Part shown: positions 8,800-16,111 of the stretch, piece after piece | Layout: each line of letters begins with the position of its first letter | How positions within the stretch are numbered: the stretch's first letter is position 1 | DNA from: M3 sp964637445 | Lineage (GTDB): Bacteria > Bacteroidota > Bacteroidia > Bacteroidales > Muribaculaceae | Direction of reading: 5' to 3' | Assembly: GCA_964637445.1 (NCBI GenBank) | Contig: CAZWWS010000038.1 | Coordinates: forward strand, 1 to 24,272 | Length of the DNA: 24,272 nucleotides | Position numbers and translations under genes: made by a program | The notes under the pieces: generated by a model | Seen by the model: only the letters and a program-made list of their open reading frames with translations | What the model was told of the DNA's origin: nothing | The model's database searches: none

Positions 8800-10326
8800 T
8801 TAGTGTTTGAAGTGGCGAATGCCGGTTGTTACCATGGCAATGCTATTTTTGTTACAATAGTCTATTGACTCGCTGTCTTTGATAGAGCCTCCGGGTTGGA
8901 TAACTGCGGTGATTCCGGCTTGATGAGCAATCTCTACACAATCGGGGAAGGGGAAGAACGCATCTGATGCCATTACAGCTCCGTTGAGATCGAATCCGAA
9001 TGATTGTGCCTTGGCGATAGCTTGACGCAGCGCATCTACACGTGATGTCTGGCCGATGCCGCTTGCACATAGTTGTCCATTCTTAGCCAAAACGATCGCA
9101 TTGCTTTTACTGTGTTTTACGATCTTGTTGGCGAAAAGCAAATCGTTGATTTGTTCAGCAGTGACAGCCTTGTCGGTTACTTGCTTGAGATCTTCGGGCG
9201 TTTCAACTTTCAAATCGCGGTCTTGTACGAGAGCACCATTTAAGCATGCACGGAATTGAACCTTAGTGTCATTGCCTTGATGTTGTACGAGGATAATGCG
9301 ATTTTTCTTTTGTTTTAGAATTGTCAACGCTTCTTCGTCGTATGAAGGAGCAATGATAACTTCAAAGAAGATTTTATTGACTTCTTCTGCGGTAGCAACG
9401 TCAATGTTACCATTTGTAATCAAAACACCTCCAAATGCTGATACCGGGTCACCGGCCAATGCATCTTTCCATGCGTCTACGATGGTGGCGCGAGTTGCCA
9501 ATCCGCAAGCATTGTTGTGCTTTAGTACGGCAAAAGTGGGCTCACTGTATTCTGCAATGAGCGATACGGCTGCGTCGATGTCCAAAAGATTGTTGTAAGA
9601 AATTTCTTTGCCATGCAACTGTGAGAACATCTTGTTAAAGTCTCCAAAGAAATATCCCTTTTGGTGTGGGTTTTCTCCATAGCGCATCACTTTAGCATCA
9701 TCAATAGCAATTCTTAATGCAGATGGTTCACTTTCGCTGTCGAAATAGTTGAAGATTGAGCTGTCGTATTCTGAAGATACGGCAAATGCTTCTTTTGCGA
9801 ACCAACGACGCTGGTCGAGTGTGCTTTGCGAACCATTATTGCGTAGAATTTCGGCAAGGGGAGCATATTGTGCTTTCGATGCAACAATGATAACATCGTT
9901 GTAATTCTTTGCAGCTGCGCGAATCAAAGAGATTCCACCTATATCGATTTTTTCAATTATATCTGCATGAGAAGCCCCTGAAGCAACAGTGTCAACGAAT
10001 GGATACAAATCAACGATAACAAGATCTATTGAAGGAATGTCAAATTCTGCAACTTGAGCTTTGTCTGTTTCGTTATCTCTGCGATTTAGGATGCCTCCAA
10101 AAACCTTGGGATGCAATGTTTTTACGCGACCACCTAATATCGATGGATAACCGGTGAGGTCTTCTACTGCATCACATTCATACCCGAGACTCTCAATGAA
10201 AGAGCGAGTTCCACCTGTTGAGAGAAATTTTACACCATCCTTATGCAACAAAGAGAGTATTTCGTCAAGTCCATCCTTGTGATAGACAGATACTAATGCT
10301 GTTTTAATTTTCTTAATGTCCGACAT
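8800..10326 (-). CDS. purH: Bifunctional AICAR transformylase / IMP cyclohydrolase
   Basis: Catalyses the last two steps of de novo purine synthesis: formylation of AICAR to FAICAR, then ring closure to IMP. The N-terminal cyclohydrolase domain (about 1-195) is MGS-like with STGGT (36-40) and RVKTLHPK (67-74). The C-terminal transformylase domain contains the catalytic KH pair (269-270) followed by NNACG, plus SDAFFPF (454-460) and QPGGSIKD (477-484). The 508-residue length matches the family. It is the first gene of a transcription unit that continues into mreB, an order I recall from other Bacteroidetes, so purine supply and wall elongation share a transcript here. Confidence 0.98.
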   Translation of the reverse strand: MSDIKKIKTALVSVYHKDGLDEILSLLHKDGVKFLSTGGTRSFIESLGYECDAVEDLTGYPSILGGRVKTLHPKVFGGILNRRDNETDKAQVAEFDIPSIDLVIVDLYPFVDTVASGASHADIIEKIDIGGISLIRAAAKNYNDVIIVASKAQYAPLAEILRNNGSQSTLDQRRWFAKEAFAVSSEYDSSIFNYFDSESEPSALRIAIDDAKVMRYGENPHQKGYFFGDFNKMFSQLHGKEISYNNLLDIDAAVSLIAEYSEPTFAVLKHNNACGLATRATIVDAWKDALAGDPVSAFGGVLITNGNIDVATAEEVNKIFFEVIIAPSYDEEALTILKQKKNRIILVQHQGNDTKVQFRACLNGALVQDRDLKVETPEDLKQVTDKAVTAEQINDLLFANKIVKHSKSNAIVLAKNGQLCASGIGQTSRVDALRQAIAKAQSFGFDLNGAVMASDAFFPFPDCVEIAHQAGITAVIQPGGSIKDSESIDYCNKNSIAMVTTGIRHFKH

Positions 10327-10354
10327 TATATTATATGTTTAGCTTTTTCGTATG

Positions 10355-10386
10355 CAAAATTACTGAAAATACTTGTATCGCTCAAA
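10355..10386 (-). promoter_or_regulatory. Promoter of the purH-mreBCD-mrdA-rodA unit
   Basis: Minus strand: -33 TTTG (10386-10383), 20-base spacer, -7 TAATTTTG (10362-10355), the Bacteroidetes consensus. The start of transcription would be near 10349, leaving about 22 bases before the ATG. I see no riboswitch-sized leader, so a purine riboswitch is unlikely here. Confidence 0.8.
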
Positions 10387-10656
10387 TGATATGCCAAATA
10401 ATATTACAAAAAAATAGAATTATTTTGTTCTGTTTTGAACTTCTACAAAATAAGCGGTGTTATATTGATGAATGAAAATTAGTAGTAAGGGGGAAAGGTT
10501 GTTTTATAGGTTTGATTAATTAGAATTTTAGGGTTTTTGATTTTGTGTAGAGATAGGACTTGTCAAATAAAACGAGTCCTATCTTTGCTTTGTAGGTTAT
10601 TTCTCTTGAAAATTATGGGGAATTTAAGCGATATTTTCAATAAAAAACTCAATAAA
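10387..10656. other. Non-coding intergenic stretch between divergent purH and rpmH
   Basis: About 270 bases, strongly AT-rich, with no ORF that looks coding on either strand. It holds the 10-bp inverted repeat described separately at 10551-10584 and otherwise nothing I can name. Its upstream edge borders the purH promoter and its downstream edge the rpmH promoter. Confidence 0.6.
10551..10587 (+). repeat. Perfect 10-bp inverted repeat with a -7-like box, function unknown
   Basis: AGATAGGACT (10551-10560) and AGTCCTATCT (10575-10584) are exact reverse complements around a 14-base loop. The second arm runs into TATCTTTG (10580-10587), which fits the Bacteroidetes -7 consensus on the plus strand. 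The only upstream TTG is about 17 bases away, so a promoter is weakly supported. No clean T tract follows on either strand, so it is not a standard terminator. It could be an operator, an upstream rpmH promoter element or part of a small RNA. Confidence 0.5.
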
Positions 10657-10688
10657 GTTGCATGAATAAAAAGAAATAACTAAATTTG
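10657..10688 (+). promoter_or_regulatory. Promoter of rpmH
   Basis: Plus strand: -33-like GTTG (10657-10660), 20-base spacer, strong -7 TAAATTTG (10681-10688). This leaves a leader of about 35 bases before the rpmH ATG at 10731, which includes the A-rich stretch typical of Bacteroidetes translation starts. Confidence 0.75.
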
Positions 10689-10730
10689 CACTCCGAATTG
10701 TGAACAAAATAACGAAAATAATATACGGCA

Positions 10731-10886
10731 ATGAAAAGAACATTTCAACCTTCTAACAGAAAGAGAGTAAATAAGCACGGTTTCCGTGAAAGAATGTCTA
10801 CTGCAAACGGACGTAAGGTACTTGCACGTCGTCGCGCTAAAGGTCGTGCTCGTTTGACAGTTTCAGATTCTATTGCAAGCAAGTAA
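10731..10886 (+). CDS. rpmH: 50S ribosomal protein L34
   Basis: A 51-residue, very basic protein of the large ribosomal subunit. The N-terminus MKRTFQPSNRKRVNKHGF and the following RMST..GRKVLARRRAKGR stretch are the L34 signature. The C-terminus TVSDSIASK is the usual short tail. It is the only convincing plus-strand gene, with its own promoter upstream and a perfect palindromic terminator downstream. The classical rnpA neighbour does not follow it: the next gene is convergent. Confidence 0.98.
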   Translation: MKRTFQPSNRKRVNKHGFRERMSTANGRKVLARRRAKGRARLTVSDSIASK

Positions 10887-10905
10887 TCGGAATCGTAGTT
10901 TTACG

Positions 10906-10955
10906 ACATAATAAAAGGGACTTAAATGCCGGCATTTAAGTCCCTTTTATTATGT
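10906..10955. terminator. Perfect 50-bp palindrome, bidirectional terminator
   Basis: Positions 10906-10930 and 10931-10955 are exact reverse complements: 25-base arms with no spacer, centred on GCCGGC. Because the arms carry AAAAGGGACTT...AAGTCCCTTTT, a transcript from either side makes a GC-containing hairpin followed by U-rich sequence. It sits between convergent rpmH (stop at 10886) and the last gene of the polysaccharide locus (stop at 10965), so it can end both units. Confidence 0.9.
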
Positions 10956-10964
10956 GCTTATGTT

Positions 10965-11942
10965 TTATTTTGTGTGCCGTAGTGCCGGAAATTTTAGCAT
11001 AAAATATGCGATAGTCAATATCGTGGTTATCAATATAAAATATGTCCACTGTAAATATGTGGGAACCATAAAATAACCAACATTGACTACCAACTGCGTT
11101 AATGCATACCCCGATGATATTTTATAGTGAGGAATATGCCATTGATTTGCCATCTTTTGATATAGATGGAGTCGATGTGGTTGCAATATGTTTTCACCGG
11201 CAAACAGACGTTGAAAAATGGTGAATACCGTATCGATGCCATATACTATAAGAAAGATCAGTATCGATGCATTATGAGAAACCTTGATGACGTCGACCAT
11301 TAAGTATAGGATAAAAAATCCCATAACGATAGAACCGACATCGCCGGCAAAACAAAGTGCTTTTCGCCTGAAATTAAAGATAGAAAAAACACCAACCGAC
11401 AGCAAAATTGTCAAGACGAAATTTTCGTCAACACCGGCTCCGAGGTAATGACAACAATAATATAGTGTAGATAATGTCACTAATGAATATCCGGCCATCA
11501 TACCATCGATACCATCCATAAAGTTATAGGCATTTATAAAACCAATGCCACCCAATAATATCAAGAGAAATATATCGTATTGCTCGGATATTATAAACGG
11601 ATAGAACGTGAGGCCGACAACCAAGACTTGAACAAGAAGTCGAGTTTTAGGAGATAAGTTTTTAATATCGTCGGCAAAACTTACGATAGCAAGGGTTGAA
11701 GCTCCTCCGACCATCAGTCCAAAATCTGAAAGCCATGGATTGTTAAATCCTAATAGACAATACAACCATGCTGCGAGTATGAATATTATTCCTCCTCCGG
11801 ATAGTTTATATCCACGATGAGATGATCGTTGCTCTTGTTTTGCGCCAATCATATATTTACGAGCAATTCGAATGTATATGATTTCGCAGAAGATTAGTAT
11901 TGCGAATACTATTATAAAATATATAGTTGACATTCCCCCCAT
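10965..11942 (-). CDS. Polytopic undecaprenyl-phosphate sugar-1-phosphate transferase (WecA/MraY superfamily)
   Basis: Likely moves a HexNAc-1-phosphate from a UDP-sugar to undecaprenyl phosphate to start a polysaccharide repeat. About ten membrane segments over 325 residues. Family motifs: SFADDIKNL with the metal-binding DD (91-92), NAYNFMDGIDGMMAG (137-151), GDVGS (200-204) and the cytoplasmic HRLHLYQK loop (256-263). It lacks MraY-specific features and fits WecA/WbpL-like enzymes of O-antigen or capsule loci. Start: ATG at 11942; an in-frame ATG three codons later (11933) is equally possible. It lies 8 bases after fcl and is the last gene of the locus. The exact sugar donor cannot be read from sequence. 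Confidence 0.9.
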   Translation of the reverse strand: MGGMSTIYFIIVFAILIFCEIIYIRIARKYMIGAKQEQRSSHRGYKLSGGGIIFILAAWLYCLLGFNNPWLSDFGLMVGGASTLAIVSFADDIKNLSPKTRLLVQVLVVGLTFYPFIISEQYDIFLLILLGGIGFINAYNFMDGIDGMMAGYSLVTLSTLYYCCHYLGAGVDENFVLTILLSVGVFSIFNFRRKALCFAGDVGSIVMGFFILYLMVDVIKVSHNASILIFLIVYGIDTVFTIFQRLFAGENILQPHRLHLYQKMANQWHIPHYKISSGYALTQLVVNVGYFMVPTYLQWTYFILITTILTIAYFMLKFPALRHTK

Positions 11943-11950
11943 TGTAATAG

Positions 11951-13021
11951 TTATCTATTCAAATACCATTGATACAATCGATGTATGCCATCCTCGATTT
12001 CTACTTTGTGAGTCCAGCCGAGAGAATGGAGCTTTGACACATCGCAAAGCTTGCGCATTGTTCCATCCGGCTTTGTGTTATCCCATTTTAGTTCTCCGGG
12101 ATATCCGATTTCTTGTCGAATTAATTGAGCCAGTTGAGCTATAGTCAATTCCTTACCTGTTCCAATATTAATATGGCAGTTTCTAACCTCCGGATTATTC
12201 CCTCGAAGGTCTCCAAATGATATATGCTCTAATATATAGACAGAAGCATCGGCCATATCCTCGCTCCATAAAAATTCGCGCAGAGGCTTTCCGCTTCCCC
12301 AAAGCGTAAGACTATCGGACGAAATTCCGTACTTGGCAAGTAACGATAAAATATCATCTTTACTTGAGTTTCCATCGACATTTTCTACCGGCATAGCATT
12401 CAGATCGGCGCATATGCTACCCCAATCGTCGTGATATAACGCATTGGCTAAATGCATTTTTCGTATCATTGCCGGAAGCACGTGGCTGCGTTCCAAATGG
12501 AAGTTGTCGCGCGGACCATACAAGTTAGTGGGCATTACTGCAATATAGTTGGTGCCATATTGAAGATTGAAACTCTCACACATTTTCAGCCCTGCAATTT
12601 TTGCTATTGCGTATGGCTCATTTGTGTATTCGAGTGGCGATGTCAGTAGGGCTTCTTCGGGGATTGGTTGGGGAGCTTCGCGTGGGTAGATGCAAGTGCT
12701 TCCGAGGAACAGAAGTTTTTTTACCCCGTGGCGAAAGCTTTCTCCAATCACATTCTGTTGGATTTGGAGATTGTGGTAAATGAAGTCTGCTCGATAGATA
12801 TTGTTGGCCATAATACCGCCAACGTGTGCCGCCGCGAGAACTACATATTCCGGATTTTGGTCATCGAAAAATTCGCGTACGGCCGCTCCATCCAATAAGT
12901 CCAATTCTGCATGAGTACGTCCGATGAGATTGGTGTAACCTTTGCTAAGTAGATTGTTCCAGATAGCCGAGCCTACCAGCCCTCGGTGTCCCGCTACATA
13001 TATCTTTGCGTCCTTTTCCAT
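11951..13021 (-). CDS. fcl: GDP-L-fucose synthase
   Basis: NADPH-dependent epimerase/reductase that converts GDP-4-keto-6-deoxy-mannose, the Gmd product, to GDP-L-fucose. Extended SDR fold: nucleotide-binding GHRGLVGSA (11-19), catalytic Ser region GSTCIYP (107-113) and the YxxxK pair Y137/K141 (EPYAIAKIAG). The length of 356 residues exceeds the approximately 320 of the E. coli enzyme because of an insertion around residues 200-240, which I recall as common in Bacteroidetes Fcl. It begins 3 bases after gmd. The product feeds fucosylation of the polysaccharide built by the locus, and possibly other cell glycans. Confidence 0.96.
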   Translation of the reverse strand: MEKDAKIYVAGHRGLVGSAIWNNLLSKGYTNLIGRTHAELDLLDGAAVREFFDDQNPEYVVLAAAHVGGIMANNIYRADFIYHNLQIQQNVIGESFRHGVKKLLFLGSTCIYPREAPQPIPEEALLTSPLEYTNEPYAIAKIAGLKMCESFNLQYGTNYIAVMPTNLYGPRDNFHLERSHVLPAMIRKMHLANALYHDDWGSICADLNAMPVENVDGNSSKDDILSLLAKYGISSDSLTLWGSGKPLREFLWSEDMADASVYILEHISFGDLRGNNPEVRNCHINIGTGKELTIAQLAQLIRQEIGYPGELKWDNTKPDGTMRKLCDVSKLHSLGWTHKVEIEDGIHRLYQWYLNR

Positions 13022-13024
13022 CGT

Positions 13025-14104
13025 TTAATTATTCTTGCTACCGGCAATAAGAGCCATGTCGGCATCGGTCATAATGTTTACAAGTTCTTGGAATGTGGTC
13101 TTTCGAGGATTCCAGCCTAATATAGTTTTGGCTTTAGTCGGATCTCCAAGTAGTGTCTCCACTTCAGCCGGACGGAAATATTTCGGATCGACCTCTACCA
13201 ACACGCGACCGCTATTTTGGTCGATACCTTTTTCATCGATGCCTTCTCCTTCCCAACGGAGTGAAATTCCGGCACGAGCAAATGCCAAAGTGGTAAATTC
13301 TCTTACTGAGTGCTGCTCTCCGGTGGCTATCACGAAATCGTCGGGTTCGGGTTGTTGCATTATCAGCCACATACACTCCACATAGTCGCGAGCGTAGCCC
13401 CAATCGCGAAGTGCATTTAGGTTGCCGAGATAGAGCTTGTCCTGCAAGCCGTGGGCTATTCGAGCGGCTGCAAGTGTGATTTTGCGAGTCACGAATGTCT
13501 CGCCGCGTCGTTCGCTCTCATGGTTGAACAATATACCATTTACGGCATACATTCCGTAGCTTTCGCGATAATTCTTGGTAATCCAATATCCGTATATCTT
13601 TGCACACGCGTATGGACTGCGTGGATAGAATGGGGTAGTCTCGCTCTGAGGCACTTCTTGCACTTTGCCATACAATTCCGATGTGCTGGCTTGGTAGATG
13701 CGAGTGCGTTTTTCCATCTTTAAGATTCTCACTGCTTCGAGCAATCGTAGTGTGCCGATGGCATCTGTCTCGGCAGTGTATTCAGGCACGTCAAACGATA
13801 CTTTCACATGGCTTTGTGCCGCGAGATTATATATCTCGGTGGGTTGTACTTCTTGAATGATGCGAATGAGTGAACTCGAATCGGTCATGTCTCCATAGTG
13901 GAGATTGATAAGGCGGCGACGTTTCATGTCGCGCACCCATTCGTCGAGATATAGATGCTCTATTCTTCCAGTGTTGAACGATGAACTACGGCGTATGATA
14001 CCATGTACTTCATATCCTTTTTCAAGCAAAAATTCGGCGAGAAATGAGCCGTCCTGACCGGTGATACCGGTTATCAGTGCGATACGGTTTTTATCCGTTG
14101 TCAT
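13025..14104 (-). CDS. gmd: GDP-mannose 4,6-dehydratase
   Basis: Converts GDP-D-mannose to GDP-4-keto-6-deoxy-D-mannose, the first step to GDP-L-fucose. Extended SDR with TGITGQDGS (12-20), catalytic Thr/Ser/Glu region ASTSELYG (139-146) and Y165/K169 in SPYACAKIYGYW. NHESERRGETFVTRKI (194-209) is the Gmd tetramer/cofactor loop. At 359 residues it is full length. It is separated by 3 bases from fcl and by 33 from the preceding HAD gene. The 33-base gap has only a degenerate -7-like element, so I infer read-through transcription. Confidence 0.97.
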   Translation of the reverse strand: MTTDKNRIALITGITGQDGSFLAEFLLEKGYEVHGIIRRSSSFNTGRIEHLYLDEWVRDMKRRRLINLHYGDMTDSSSLIRIIQEVQPTEIYNLAAQSHVKVSFDVPEYTAETDAIGTLRLLEAVRILKMEKRTRIYQASTSELYGKVQEVPQSETTPFYPRSPYACAKIYGYWITKNYRESYGMYAVNGILFNHESERRGETFVTRKITLAAARIAHGLQDKLYLGNLNALRDWGYARDYVECMWLIMQQPEPDDFVIATGEQHSVREFTTLAFARAGISLRWEGEGIDEKGIDQNSGRVLVEVDPKYFRPAEVETLLGDPTKAKTILGWNPRKTTFQELVNIMTDADMALIAGSKNN

Positions 14105-14137
14105 AAATTCGATCCTTTATTAAAGGTAAATAAAATG

Positions 14138-14794
14138 TTAGAGGATAGAGAATATTTCACTGAGATTGTCTACCCACTGTTGTGGTTGATATTCGATTGG
14201 CAAATCGTGCGGTTGCTTATGAATGTTTCGACCTCGGTCGCGTAGTCCGATTGTAGTCCATCCTAATGCATTTGGATGAAAAAAATCTTTTTGGGGATTG
14301 TCGCCTACATATACATATTTCTCGGCGTTAGGGTGGTGGAGCATCACAGCACGGAAGGGGAGAGGTGATGTTTTGTCTGCTCCGATTTGTTCTGATATAG
14401 ATACATCTTCTTCAGAGAAATACCTATGCAATCCGAGTCCATCAATCTTTAGTGACTGAGTGATGACTCGTCCGTCGGTTATCAATGCCAATGAGTAGCC
14501 ACGACGTTTTAGCTCGGTCAATGTCATTTCTGTGTCGGGAGAAAGCGAAATTGTCGGGACGTGATGGCGATACTTCTCTACACACCACATCACATCTTCA
14601 TCATGCTTAATCCCCTTGTAGTCGAGCAGTGCCATCAATGCATCAAATCCGCCATTCATCATCGCGTTGCGACATTCAGCTTCATCGATAGCATATTTTG
14701 TGGATAAAATTGACGCAATTTCCCGGTAGGCAGAATGAAGATAGTCAATCTCCGGAAAAAGCGTATCATCAAGGTCAAATGCCACAACCACCAT
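14138..14794 (-). CDS. HAD-superfamily hydrolase (probable sugar or nucleotide phosphatase)
   Basis: HAD phosphatase of about 218 residues. From the chosen start: motif I DLDDT with nucleophile D7 and D9, a helical cap, motif II ITDGR with its Thr, a downstream Lys in GADKTSPLP as motif III, and motif IV VGDNPQKDF. The frame is open 18 codons further up to an ATG at 14848, but those codons overlap the GxxExxY remnant and do not look like HAD sequence, so the ATG at 14794, directly before VVVAFDLDDT, is preferred. The substrate is unknown. Its place before gmd and after sugar-nucleotide genes suggests dephosphorylation of a sugar phosphate. Confidence 0.85.
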   Translation of the reverse strand: MVVVAFDLDDTLFPEIDYLHSAYREIASILSTKYAIDEAECRNAMMNGGFDALMALLDYKGIKHDEDVMWCVEKYRHHVPTISLSPDTEMTLTELKRRGYSLALITDGRVITQSLKIDGLGLHRYFSEEDVSISEQIGADKTSPLPFRAVMLHHPNAEKYVYVGDNPQKDFFHPNALGWTTIGLRDRGRNIHKQPHDLPIEYQPQQWVDNLSEIFSIL

Positions 14795-14795
14795 C

Positions 14796-14815
14796 TCACA
14801 GAAATTCACAGAATA
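14796..14815. repeat. Two direct copies of a CACAGAA-type 10-mer flanking the GxxExxY remnant
   Basis: TCACAGAAAT (14796-14805) is followed at once by TCACAGAATA (14806-14815). The same motif occurs in the opposite orientation on the other side of the remnant (14952-14987), so the two sets bracket it as inverted copies. These bases also lie just upstream of the HAD start codon. Confidence 0.65.
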
Positions 14816-14817
14816 TT

Positions 14818-14940
14818 TTAGGCAATCCCATCTTGGAGTAAAGCGCATTGATACACTCGTTCAAGAAGTCCGGGACCTAATGTATTATATACTTCCCGGA
14901 TTGATTTCCGGATGATATAGCTAATTTCGTTATGGGTCAT
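14818..14940 (-). pseudogene. Truncated GxxExxY-family gene remnant
   Basis: A 40-codon minus-strand reading frame from ATG 14940 to TAA 14818 encodes ISYIIRKSIREVYNTLGPG followed by LLERVYQCALLQDGI. LGPGLLERVY is the defining GxxExxY motif of a roughly 125-residue family (PF13366, PD-(D/E)XK-like fold). The frame stops just after the motif, so about two thirds of the protein, including the presumed catalytic part, is missing. It lies between the aminotransferase and HAD genes and is bracketed by oppositely oriented CACAGAA repeats. The family's function is not established. This copy is almost certainly non-functional as an enzyme. Confidence 0.8.
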
Positions 14941-14951
14941 ACCCTCTGCAG

Positions 14952-14987
14952 CTTCTGTTACTTCTGTGCCTTCTGTGCTATCTGTGA
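14952..14987 (-). repeat. Four tandem 9-bp units encoding the C-terminus of the aminotransferase
   Basis: On the plus strand the units are CTTCTGTTA, CTTCTGTGC, CTTCTGTGC and TATCTGTGA. On the minus strand they read out as SQI-AQK-AQK and then the TAA stop, which lies inside the last unit, so the end of the aminotransferase is written in repeat sequence. The shared core is TTCTGTG, the reverse complement of the repeats at 14796-14815. Confidence 0.8.
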
Positions 14988-16103
14988 GCGGAGGGCGGAG
15001 ATCACTCGGGCGATGTCGTCGTCGGTCAGACTTGAGCCACTGGGCAAGCAGAGTCCACGTTCGAAAAGCGACTCGCAGACCGTGCCGCCATAATAGGGCG
15101 CATCTTTATAGATGGGTTGCATGTGCATCGGTCGCCACAATAGTCTGCTTTCGATATTCTCGGCTTCCAAGGCTAAGCGCACCTCGTCGGGAGTCTTGCC
15201 AAGTTTAGGGTCGATAAGTATGCATGTAAGCCAAAAGATCGAGTCGAAATCGCTTGATGGATTCTCTTGAATCGTAATGCCGGCGATGTCGGCAAGCCCT
15301 TCTACATATAGCTTGTGGATGGCTCTGCGACGAGCAATATGCTCATCGAGCACCTCCATCTGTCCGCAACCGATACCGGCACTCACATTCGATAGTCGAT
15401 AGTTATAGCCGATAACCTCGTGGTAGTAGTAAGGGCGATTTTCGCGAGCCTGCGTAGCATAAAACAGCACTCTCTTGGCCGAATCTTCATCGGGACAAAT
15501 CAACGCTCCGCCACCCGATGTGGTGATAATCTTATTCCCATTGAAGCTGATGCCTCCGTAGTGCCCCATCGTGCCACACTTCTTTCCTTTATACTCCGAC
15601 CCGAGTGCTTCAGCCGCATCTTCGAGCACCGGAATATCATATTTGGCTGCAACGGCAAGTATCTCTTCCATCTTCGACGGCATGCCATAGAGGTGTACCG
15701 GAATGATTGCCTTGGGATATTTGCCCGTCACTTTTTTGCGGTCGATGATTGCTTCTTCAAGAGCCGTGGGCGACATATTCCAAGTATCCTCCTCTGAGTC
15801 TACAAATACCGGAGTCGCACCTTGATAGCATATCGGATTGGCACTTGCCGAAAACGTGAACGACTGACATATCACTTCGTCGCCGGCCGACACTCCGAGC
15901 ATCACCAACCCGAGGTGCAGAGCCGCTGTCCCGGCACTCAGAGCCACCACTTTTTTCTCGCCGAGGAAATCCTCAAGGCGATGTTCAAATTCGTTGACAT
16001 TCGGACCGAGAGGCACAATCCAATTCGTGCGAAAAGCCTCATCAACCCACTTTTTCTCGCCCCCGCCCATGTGCGCGAGCGACAACAAAATCCGTTGTTG
16101 CAT
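14958..16103 (-). CDS. DegT/DnrJ/EryC1/StrS-type sugar aminotransferase (PglE/WcfR-like)
   Basis: PLP enzyme that likely transfers an amino group to C4 of a UDP-4-keto-6-deoxy-HexNAc, giving a 4-amino-4,6-dideoxy sugar. Fold type I signatures: SAGTAALHLG (56-65), PVHLYG (135-140), the cofactor-contacting EDAAEALGS (161-169) and the Schiff-base lysine K191 in SFNGNKIITTSGGG. The N-terminal LSLAHMGGGEKKWVDEAF and NWIVPLGP resemble PglE and WcfR, which act with the small PglC/WcfS transferases. The paired 4,6-dehydratase is not in the window. The gene starts 8 bases after the ATP-grasp gene; its last codons consist of a 9-bp tandem repeat. Confidence 0.93.
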   Translation of the reverse strand: MQQRILLSLAHMGGGEKKWVDEAFRTNWIVPLGPNVNEFEHRLEDFLGEKKVVALSAGTAALHLGLVMLGVSAGDEVICQSFTFSASANPICYQGATPVFVDSEEDTWNMSPTALEEAIIDRKKVTGKYPKAIIPVHLYGMPSKMEEILAVAAKYDIPVLEDAAEALGSEYKGKKCGTMGHYGGISFNGNKIITTSGGGALICPDEDSAKRVLFYATQARENRPYYYHEVIGYNYRLSNVSAGIGCGQMEVLDEHIARRRAIHKLYVEGLADIAGITIQENPSSDFDSIFWLTCILIDPKLGKTPDEVRLALEAENIESRLLWRPMHMQPIYKDAPYYGGTVCESLFERGLCLPSGSSLTDDDIARVISALRSQIAQKAQK

Positions 16104-16111
16104 AACTTATT

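Noticed and set aside
8402..8803. A 133-codon plus-strand frame opposite mreB
   Set aside because: It is antisense to the highly conserved mreB sequence and has no recognisable features; it is a shadow frame.
14105..14137. A promoter directly upstream of gmd
   Set aside because: TACCTTTA approximates a -7 box, but no TTTG lies at the required distance; evidence is too weak.
14795..14848. An 18-residue N-terminal extension of the HAD hydrolase
   Set aside because: It overlaps the GxxExxY remnant and flanking repeats and precedes the usual HAD start; the later ATG fits better.
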